A stretch of DNA of 64,000 nt from Lepus europaeus. Lineage: Eukaryota; Chordata; Mammalia; Lagomorpha; Leporidae. The stretch is from positions 69,239,297-69,303,296 of the forward strand of contig NC_084836.1 of the NCBI RefSeq assembly GCF_033115175.1, given 5' to 3'. The notes beneath the pieces are model-generated. The model saw only the letters and a program-made list of their open reading frames with translations, was not told the DNA's origin and ran no database searches. Positions 56,515 through 64,000 of this stretch are shown here, in pieces (the stretch's first letter is position 1; each line of letters opens with the position of its first letter). The position numbers and the translations under genes were made by a program.

Positions 56515-56845
56515 GGGCTGGTGTTGTGGCCCAACAGGTTAAAGCTGTGGCCTGCAGCACCAACATCCTATAGGGGTGCTGGCTTGAGTCCTGGCTGCTC
56601 CACTTCCCATCCAGTTCTCTGCTTATGTGCCTGGGAAGGCAGTGGATGATGGCCTAAGTCCTTGGGCCCCTGTACCCATCAGGGAGACCCAGAAGAATCT
56701 CCTGAGCCCTGGCTTTGGATCAGGCCAGCTCTGGCCATTGCGGCCATTCTGGGAGTGAACCAATGAATGGAAGTCCTCTACTCTCTTTCTCTACATCTCT
56801 CTTTAACTCTGTTTTTGAAGTGAAAAAACAAATCTTAAAAAAAAA
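56515..56845 (+). mobile_element. CSINE, older type
   Basis: 'ggggctggtgttgtggccca' to A-tail; flanks 'gaaattatggtac' / 'gaagttatggtat'. Confidence 0.92.
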
Positions 56846-57338
56846 GAAGTTATGGTATATGTACTCCATGGAAACTACACAGTGATTAAAAAAAAAAAAA
56901 AAAGAAGAAGAAATCCCATCATTTGCAACAAGATGGATACAACTGGAAACCATTATACTTAATGAAATAAGCCAGTCCCAAAAGGCAAATACCATGTATT
57001 CTCCCTGATCTGTGGTAACTAAGAGTACCTAAAAGGTATTCTATAGTAGTGAAATTCACACTTTGAGATGTGATGATTTTGAATAGCCCTTGTCTTGGTT
57101 GTTGAAGAACAGTTTTGTTTTTTTTTTTCTTCATAGCATTTGTTGAACTCTACTTAATCTTGGGTTAATCTTATGTGTATAAAGTTCATTGAAAATATAT
57201 CTTTGTTTTTAAAAAAATGGAAAAGGAGAGGGAGGAGGAAAAAGGGTGAGAGTGTGGGCGGGAGGGAAAGTACGGTCAGAAAAATCACTAAGTTCCTAAA
57301 TGTGTATATATGAAATGCATGACATTTGTATACTTTAT

Positions 57339-57682
57339 TTATTTATTTATTTTTGACAGGCAGAGTGGACAGTGAGAGAGAGACAGAGAGAAAGGTCTTC
57401 CTTTTTGCTGTTGGTTCACCTTCCAATGGCCGCCGCGGTAGGCGCGCTGTGGCCGGCACACCGCGCTGATCCGATGGCAGGAGCCAGGTGCTTCTCCTGG
57501 TCTCCCATGGGGCGCAGGGCCCAAGCACTTGGGCCATCCTCCACTGCACTCCCTGGCCACAGCAGAGAGCTGGCCTGGAAGAGGGGCAACCGGGACAGAA
57601 TCCGACGCCCCGACCGGGACTAGAACCCGGTGTGCCGGCGCCGCAAGGCGGAGAATTAGCCTGTTGAGCCGCGGCGCCGACG
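57339..57682 (-). mobile_element. CSINE, young type
   Basis: 'ttatttatttatttatttttgacaggc' (T-rich tail) to 'cgcggcgccgac'; flanks 'gacatttgtatacttta' are a perfect duplication. Confidence 0.93.
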
Positions 57683-57887
57683 ACATTTGTATACTTTAAA
57701 TAAAAGTTTTCTAGGGGGAAAAAGGAACCAAGAAGATTTGGATTATTGAAGTAGTTAAAAAAGAGGGGGGAAATGATTTGGTATTTATAGACCTGTTAAC
57801 TGAGAGCACCAGAAACTGACTAAGGGCCTTGTTCAGGTTTCCTTCTGGCTTTAGAAAATATTTTAAAGGGAAATTATTTGGTCTTAC

Positions 57888-58030
57888 CCTGCAAGTATCA
57901 AAGTTTCCATTTTCATCACCTGCACAAAATGAAGTGTCAGGAATTACTCCCCCATAACTCCCCTCAGAATTACAACTCTGTTGAGAAATATAATGTACTT
58001 CTGCTTCTTGTAAGAGGATTGTGCCATTGC
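57888..58030 (-). CDS. TMPRSS12: TMPRSS12 internal exon
   Basis: This 143-bp exon has an acceptor (AG 58032-58031) and a donor (GTAAGAC 57887-57881). It encodes NGTILLQEAEVHYISQQSC and SYGGVIPDTSFCAGDENGNF, ending DTCR. This is the region just before the active-site serine in trypsin-like proteases (the CAGD...DTC stretch), and matches human TMPRSS12 in my recollection. It starts with two bases completing a split codon and ends in phase 0, matching the exon at 49031-49282. No damage is seen. Exons with the catalytic His and Asp were not found to 64000 and are probably beyond the window. Confidence 0.92.
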
Positions 58031-58194
58031 CTGTCAACAAAAAGAACACGCATAGGTTATTTTGGAGTGTGGACGTTTTTTAAAATGATTTAAATATTGA
58101 TATTTTATTCCAAAGACTGTTTCAACAACTATGTAAAATTGTGTACATTTACAAGCAAACACACAAACACAGTACAACAGAAAGTTTGTAGGAT
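58031..58194. other. TMPRSS12 intron, unique sequence
   Basis: No repeat recognised. Confidence 0.5.
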
Positions 58195-58820
58195 ATAGAA
58201 TTAAAAGGTAAGTTTATTTTGGTGCAAAAAACAAATAAATATGAGGAGTCTTCAAAAGTGGGTGAAAATGTGTGTTATGAAAGAACTATGCATGAATTTC
58301 AAAAAGTTTTTGCACCAAAATGCACCTTTTTTTTCAACTTTTATTTAATGAATATAAATTTCCAAAGTACAGCTTATGAATTACAATAACTTCCCCCACC
58401 CCATAACTTCCCTCCCACCCACAACCCTCCCCTTTCCCGCTCCCTCTCCCCTTCCATTCACATCAAGATTCATTTTCAATTCTCTTTATATACAGAAGAT
58501 CAATTTAGTATATATTAAAGATTTCAACAGTTTGCACCCACATAGAAACACAAAGTGAAACATACTGGTTGAGTACTAGTTATAGCATTAAATCACAATG
58601 TACAGCACATTAAGGACAGAGATCCTACATGAGGAGCAAGTGCACAGCGACTCCTGTTGTTGACCCAACAAATTGACACCCTAGTTTATGGCGCCAGTAA
58701 CCACCCTAGGCTCCCGTCCTGAGTTGCCAAGGCTATGGAAGCCTTCTGAGTTCGCCGACTCTGATCATAACCAAAATGTACCTTTTAATACAATTTTCCA
58801 TGAACGTTGAAAAGTAGCCG
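58195..58820. mobile_element. Mariner-like MITE split by an L1 tail
   Basis: Left part 58195-58324 ('gaattaaaaggtaagtttat', 'tttttgcaccaaaatgcacc'), right part 58772-58820 ('ttaatacaattttccatgaa'). Confidence 0.6.
58325..58771 (-). mobile_element. 440-bp L1 3' tail copy
   Basis: Antisense L1 3' UTR ending 'cgccgactctgatc'. Duplication ccaaaatgcacctttt / ccaaaatgtacctttt. Same 5' boundary as 34155-34590. Confidence 0.9.
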
Positions 58821-59284
58821 TGTATCTGTGTGTGTGTGTGTGTCTGGTGGTATGACTCTCTAGAAAGATCGTAGAATATTCACCTAAATGTTTATGACAG
58901 TTATCTCTGGATAGCAGAAATTTCAGGTGTTTTTTGTTACCTTTTTTCATGAATTTCTTGACGTTCTCACAAAAGGTTCTGTAAGTTTTAGAAAATGAAG
59001 CTATGTACAAACTGCCAAAGGCTGAAATGGTAAATGCTGAAGTCAATGTTATGCTGTAAATTCTAAGTCTGGTTTAATTTCCTAATGATGTCATGTCGTG
59101 AAGTGTGTTGAACATGAAAGTGAGATCAACATTTAACTCATGTAATTGCCTACATTAACTGCCAATCCATGACACAAAATATTGCTATGGAAAGGATAGG
59201 AAAATACAGGACAACAATTAAGAAACCACTGAGGACAGATTATTGTAAAATCAATGCATAGAAAAACTTCTTTTTTTTAAAAAA
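58821..59284. other. TMPRSS12 intron sequence
   Basis: Contains a short GT microsatellite (58827-58843); otherwise nothing recognised. Confidence 0.45.
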
Positions 59285-59588
59285 AAAATCTTATTCAAAA
59301 GTCAGTATTACAGAGACAGAGAGAGATAGCTATTCCATCTACTGTTTCACTCCCCAAATGGCCACAACAGCCAGAGCTTTGCCAGCCAAAGCCAGCAGCC
59401 AGGAGCCTCATCCAGGTCTCCCATGTGGGTGCAGGGGCCCAAGCACTTGGGCCATCTCCCACTGCTTTCCTTGGCACATGAGCAGGGAGCTGGATTGGAA
59501 GTGGAGCAGCTGGGACTTGAACCAGTGCCCAAATGGGATACCAGCACTGTGGTCTGCAGCTTAACCCACTGTGCCACAATGCCAGCTC
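59285..59588 (-). mobile_element. CSINE, older type
   Basis: 'aaaaaaaatcttattcaaaa' to 'gccacaatgccagctc'. Confidence 0.85.
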
Positions 59589-59694
59589 AAAAAAAAATGT
59601 GTACAATAGCAGTATCTTATTCCAGGAACATGCCTCAGAGTTGTAATTGTCACAAGCAAATACTAAATTTTTATTTCTTTTTATTATTATTATT

Positions 59695-59992
59695 TTATTT
59701 ATTTATTTGAAAGTCAAAGTTAAACAGCAAGAGAAGGAGAGACAAAGACAGAGAGAGAGAGGTCTTCCATTTGCTGGTTCACTCCCCAGTTGGCTGCAAT
59801 AACCAGAGCTGCACTAACATGAAGCCAGGAGCTTCTTCCAGGTCTCTCACATAGGAGCAGAGGCCCAAGAACTTGGGCCATCTTCTACTGCTTCCCAAGC
59901 CACAGCATAGAGCTGGATGGGAAGTGGAGCACCCATGTGTGATGCTGGCACTGCAGGCTGCAGCTTTACCCACTGCGCCACAGTGCCAGCCC
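59695..59992 (-). mobile_element. CSINE, older type
   Basis: 'tatttatttatttgaaagtc' to 'cgccacagtgccagcccc'. Confidence 0.9.
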
Positions 59993-60001
59993 CTATATTT
60001 T

Positions 60002-60315
60002 ATTTTTTAAAATATTTTATTTATTTGAGAGGTAGAGTTACAAGAGAGGGAGAAATAGAGAGAAAGATTTTCCATCTGCTAGTTCACTCCCCAAATGGTG
60101 CAACCACCATTGGGCCAATCCAAAGCCAGGAGTCAGGAGCGTCTTCTGGGTCTCCCATGGGTCTCCCAATCACTTAGGCCATCTTCTACTGCATTCCTAG
60201 ACTATAGCAGAGAGCCAGATCGGAAGAGGAGCAGCTGGGATTAGAACTGGTGCTCATATGGGATGCCGGTGCCACAGACAGAGGCTTAGCCTACTACACC
60301 ACAAGGCCGAACCCT
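60002..60315 (-). mobile_element. CSINE, older type
   Basis: 'aaaatattttatttatttga' to 'caccacaaggccgaacccc'; directly follows the previous SINE. Confidence 0.88.
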
Positions 60316-60850
60316 GAATATTTTATATAAGCTTGGTCAGAATGTGTATTCTACACTGCTGGATGCCTAGTTGATTGATGGTGCTGTTAAGTTCAAGCAT
60401 GTCTTTACCGATTTTCTGCCTAGTAGATCTAGCCCTCACTCTCAGGAGAGTGCTGAAGTCTCCACCTCTCACAATGGATTCATCTCTTTCTCTTTGCAGT
60501 TCTGTCCTCACATAATTGACTCTACTGTTAGAAGCATCACAGTAAATATGTATTCTAGGAGTACTGATTACTTTATCATTGTTTAATCTTCCTGTATTTT
60601 TCCTTGATAATTTTCCTTGCTCTGAAGTCTATTCTGGCTAAAATTAATATAGTTCCATCTTTCTTTTGATTAGTATTGTATATCTATATCTCCATCCTTA
60701 TACATTCCTCCCACCCCTGTCTCTTTACTTTTATCTATATTTATCTTTACAATTAAAATGTGTTTCTTGTAGACAGCATACAGTTGGGTATTATTTTTTG
60801 ATCCCATCTGACAATCTTTGTCTTCATTGATATACAAGGGTACATTTAAA
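60316..60850 (-). mobile_element. Old L1 ORF2 fragment
   Basis: Antisense 'ttggtcagaatgtgtattct', 'tctccacctctcacaatgga', 'aatatgtattctaggagtac' is decayed ORF2 endonuclease-region sequence. Confidence 0.6.
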
Positions 60851-60883
60851 AGTCTGTGGGAAAAGGAATTAAAAGCACACATC

Positions 60884-61222
60884 TGGCCAGCACTGTGGCT
60901 CAACAGGCTAATCCTCTGCCTTGCGGCGCCAGCACCCTGGGTTCTAGTCCCGGTCGGGGCACCAGATTCTGTCCTGGTTGCCCCTCTTCCAGGCCAGCTC
61001 TCTGCTGTGGCCAGGGAGTGCAGTGGAGGATGGCCCAAGTGCTTGGGCCCTGCACCCCATGGGAGACCAGGAGAAGCACCTGGCTCCTGCCTTTGGATCA
61101 GCACTGTACGCCGGCCACAGCGCGCCGGCCGTGGCAGCCATTGGAGGGTGAACCAACGGCAAAGGAAGACCTTTCTCTCTGTCTCTCTCTTTCTCACTGT
61201 CCACTCTGCCTGTCAAAAAACA
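60884..61222 (+). mobile_element. CSINE, young type
   Basis: 'ggccagcactgtggctcaac' to 'ctctgcctgtcaaaaaacaa' and an A-rich tail. Confidence 0.93.
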
Positions 61223-61624
61223 AAAACAAAAACAAAACAAAACACATTTTTCATGAAGTTTTTGAAATCTCTTCATATTTACATCATTGTTGTTTGTCAT
61301 GATTATTGATATGACTGGATGTCTCCCATATTTGTTATGTTTACTATTCATTGTCCTTAGTTTGTTTCTTTCCCCTCCATTCTTTTTCTGTCTTTTGTGC
61401 TTTTAACTGAACATTTTCAATAATTCTACTTTTTTTTTGACAGGCAGTAATTCTATTTTTTAGCATAGAAACTGAACAGGTTGAGCATCCCTGATCTGAA
61501 AATCTGAAATCCAGAGTGCTCCAAAATTAGAGATTTTTTTGAGCACCGAGATGACACCACAATTAGAAAATTCCACAGCTGGCCTCACATGAGAGGTTGA
61601 GAGATTGCAGTCAAAGTTCAGGCA
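61223..61624 (-). mobile_element. Old L1-like sequence, low certainty
   Basis: A-rich tail of the SINE, then 'catttacatcattgttgttt ... gatattgatatgactgga' similar to old L1; the rest is unassigned. Confidence 0.35.
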
Positions 61625-61890
61625 CAAGGAGTGGACGTGCAGCACAGTGGTTAAGATGCCCATGTCCCCCATCATAAACCTGAGTTTGTTTCCTGGCTCC
61701 AGCTCCTGACTCCAGCTTCCTGCTAATGCACACCCTGGGAGGCAGCAATGAGAGCTCAAGTAATTGGATATTGCCACCCCCATAAGACAGATTGCCTTCT
61801 GCCCAGCCTACCCCTAGTTGTTGCAGGAATTTGGGGACTAAACCAGCACATGGGAACGCTCTCTGTCTCTCTGCCTCTCAAAAAAATTTT
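61625..61890 (+). mobile_element. Old diverged CSINE
   Basis: 'gagtggacgtgcagcacagt' to 'ctgcctctcaaaaaaat'. Confidence 0.65.
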
Positions 61891-62359
61891 AATGTAAGCA
61901 CACTAAAAATATTTTATGAAATCGTATATAGGCTGTGTCTACAATACATAATGAAATTGTTTTTAGATTTAGGTCCCTTCCCCCATGATATATCATAATG
62001 TAGTCATATATTAAATGTTCCAAAATCTGAAAAAGTCCAAAATATAGATTATTTCTACTGCTAAGGAATATTCTACCTATAACTTCTTAGTGGTTTCCCT
62101 AGAGTTTGCATTATACATTTATAATTAACCTAAGACTACTTTCAAATAACTATACCACTCTATCGGTTGTATAGGTACCTTATGATAACTAAATATTTCT
62201 AATTTTCTCTCCTAATATCATTGATTTCACTTATACATAGCTGTAATCATTGACTATATTGTAGCTATTCTATTTTGAACAAACCATTAACTGTCAATCA
62301 GTTAAAAATAATAATAAAAAGTTTTATCTTCATTTATTCCTTCTGTAACTCTTCCTTTT
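61891..62359. other. AT-rich sequence, nothing recognised
   Basis: No open frame or repeat I can identify. Confidence 0.35.
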
Positions 62360-62570
62360 TTCTTTTAAAAAAATTTTAATCAGTTTTTAACAGATTCAGT
62401 ATCTTATACAGTTCTAAAAACATGATAGTCTCTTTCTCTCCTCATTCCCTCCTTTATCCTCTTCTCTCTCCCACTGCCTTTCCTTCCCCTGCCCCCCTTT
62501 TTTTAGTTTTTGAGGTATTTTAAATTTACTTACAGTTAAAAGGCTTAATACTTCACCAAATAAGAAATTT
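62360..62570 (-). mobile_element. Old L1 3' end
   Basis: Antisense tail with the pyrimidine-rich tract 'cctcattccctcctttatcc'. Confidence 0.5.
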
Positions 62571-62574
62571 AACA

Positions 62575-62890
62575 GGGACTGGCACTATGGCAAAGCAGGT
62601 AGGGCCTCCACCTGTGGTGCCAGCATACCATATGGGCACCGGTTCAAGTCCCGGCTTCTCCACTTCCTATCCAACTCTCTGCTATGTCCTGGGAAAGCAG
62701 TAGAAGATGGCCCACATGCTTGGGCCTCTGCACCAACGTGGAAAACCCAGAAGAACCCCCTGGCTCCTGGCTTCAGATCAGCACAGCTCCGGCCACTGCA
62801 CTCTTTCGGGGAGTGAACCAGCAGATGGAAGGCTCGCTCTGTCTCTACCTCTCTCTGTAACTCTGCCTTTCAAATAAATAAATAAATCTT
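62575..62890 (+). mobile_element. CSINE, older type
   Basis: 'gggactggcactatggcaaa' to 'caaataaataaataaatctt'. Confidence 0.9.
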
Positions 62891-63200
62891 GGGGCTGGCG
62901 CTGTGGCGTGTTGAGTAAAGTCACCGCCTGCAGTGCCAGCATCCCATGTGGGTGCTGGTTCAAGCCCTGGCTGCTCCATTTCTGATCCAGCTCTCTGCTA
63001 TAGCCTGGGAAAACAGTGGAGGATGGCCCAAGTCCTTGTGCCCCTGCACCCATGTGGGTGACCTGGAAGAGGCTCCTGGCTCCTGGCACAGCTCCAGCTG
63101 TTGTAGCTATCTGGGGAGTGGACCAGCAGATGGAAGACCTCTCTCTCTCTGTGTCTGCCTCTCTGTAACTCTGCCTTTCAAATAAAATAAATAAATCTTT
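62891..63200 (+). mobile_element. CSINE, older type, in tandem with the previous
   Basis: 'ggggctggcgctgtggcgtg' begins right at the A-tail of the previous SINE; ends 'caaataaaataaataaatct'. Confidence 0.92.
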
Positions 63201-63289
63201 TTTTAAAGAAAAAAGTAAAAGAAAAAAATTAATAAATCTCTAAAAAATAAAAAAATTAACAAGTGAAAAGCTCCTAGTTTAGTGGGAAT

Positions 63290-64000
63290 ATAGACAATGG
63301 CTATAAACAACAATTGAATGGATCTTCCTTTCTTTATGTAGATCTGAGTTACTAACGTGTCATTTTTCTTCTCTCTAAAGAACTTCTACCATTTGTTGCA
63401 AGGTAGTCTACTTGCAAGAAACTCCCTCAATTTTTGTCTGAGAAAATTTGTATTGACTTCTGAAGGATAATTTCACAGCATGTGGAATTTTATGTTGGTT
63501 TTTTCCTCTTAACACTTTAAATATTTCACTCCAATCTCTTTTTGCTTGCATTGTTTCTGAAAAGACAGATGTGATTGGGATCTTTGCTCCTCTACAGTAA
63601 GCTGCTTTTCCTCTCAGGTTTAAGATTTTTTTCTTTATCTTTGCTTTTCTGCAGTTTGAATGTGCTATGCCCAGGCATAGGGTTTTGTTTGTTTCTTAAT
63701 GTTTTGGAGGTTGGAAGCCTTTTATCATTATTCTCTGAACATCCTCCGTCTGTGGTTTGGAGTCTGACAGTTTTTTGGAAATTTTCAATCATTATTACCT
63801 CAGTTATTTTTTCTATTTCTTTCCCCTTTTTCTTCTGGCATTCCCTTTACATATACATTATACCCTTGTAGTTATCCCACAGTTCTTGCATATTCTCTTC
63901 TGGGTTTTATTTTTTTTCCAGTCTTTTTTTCTCTTCACTTTTCAGTTTTGGAAGTTTCAATTCTATTCTTATCCGTGACTGACATACTAATGAGCCCATT
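63290..64000 (-). mobile_element. Old L1 (or HAL1) ORF1 region, runs off right edge
   Basis: Antisense 'ttctaccatttgttgcaagg', 'ctccaatctctttttgcttg', 'aatgtgctatgcccaggcat' is typical of ORF1/inter-ORF sequence of old L1 or HAL1. Frames are decayed. Confidence 0.55.

Larger units (their letters stand above)
51885..57720 (+). mobile_element. Old L1 on the plus strand, broken by SINEs
   Basis: 5' UTR-like (51885-52340), ORF1 remnants (52400-52780, 53120-53300), the ORF2 endonuclease and RT region (53390-55080) and ORF2 end (55440-57000), 3' UTR to about 57720. One surviving ORF2 piece is 55746-56069 ([20 protein letters not shown]). Frames are decayed throughout; it lies inside the TMPRSS12 intron, antisense to the gene. 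Confidence 0.8.

Noticed and set aside
2634-63200. tRNA genes or CRISPR-like arrays suggested by repeated tRNA-like heads
   Set aside because: The repeats are dispersed CSINE copies with A-tails and target duplications; the genome is mammalian.

Overview
The window is lagomorph, most likely European rabbit. It holds more than 40 copies of the tRNA-derived rabbit C repeat (CSINE), in young GC-rich and older diverged forms, many L1 elements with the rabbit-type G-rich 3' end, and two host loci in the order expected next to each other in mammals (TMPRSS12 and METTL7A). Host coding sequence is very sparse; almost everything else is nested retroelements.

Host genes, all on the minus strand. Two TMPRSS12 exons are visible: the last exon with the serine active site (49031-49282) and the preceding exon (57888-58030). 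The earlier exons would lie beyond the right edge. A METTL7A-like locus has an intact last exon (5260-5496), but its first exon (25030-25420) carries frameshifts and a stop and is cut off by L1 sequence, so this copy looks like a pseudogene. An HTD2/RPP14 retrocopy lies at 42449-42784.

The centrepiece is a nearly complete class II (betaretrovirus-like) provirus on the minus strand (7266-18592, 6-bp target duplication GGCTGC) inside an older L1. It has two LTRs differing by 5 substitutions in 420 aligned bases plus two indels, a tRNA-His-type primer site, an open gag with a textbook slippery site and H-type pseudoknot, a pro frame with dUTPase-like and protease domains, a pol with a frameshift and three stops, and essentially no env.

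Inside the provirus pro gene lies a second, younger insertion on the plus strand (11058-15948, 14-bp target duplication). It starts with U6 snRNA nucleotides 23-95 and continues with an L1 5' UTR and an intact 345-codon L1 ORF1. Where ORF2 should be there is instead about 2.66 kb of unrelated sequence with decayed retroviral gag/protease-like stretches. It ends in an L1 3' tail. This ORF1-only composite retrotransposon is the best candidate for something undescribed.

Region by region: 1-5 kb, 5' end of an L1, an unclassified tract and young CSINEs; 5-7 kb, METTL7A last exon and L1; 7-18.6 kb, provirus plus composite element; 18.6-25 kb, an old full-length L1 riddled with SINEs, then METTL7A exon 1; 25.8-29.5 kb, L1s split by a solo ERV1-type LTR; 29.5-44 kb, SINEs, old L1 pieces, mariner-like MITEs and the HTD2 retrocopy; 44-48 kb, L1 with a 117-bp tandem repeat in its 5' part; 48-58 kb, TMPRSS12 exons separated by a plus-strand L1; 58-64 kb, SINEs and old L1. 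L1 and SINE boundaries are read by eye and are accurate to roughly 5-30 bases unless a target duplication is given.
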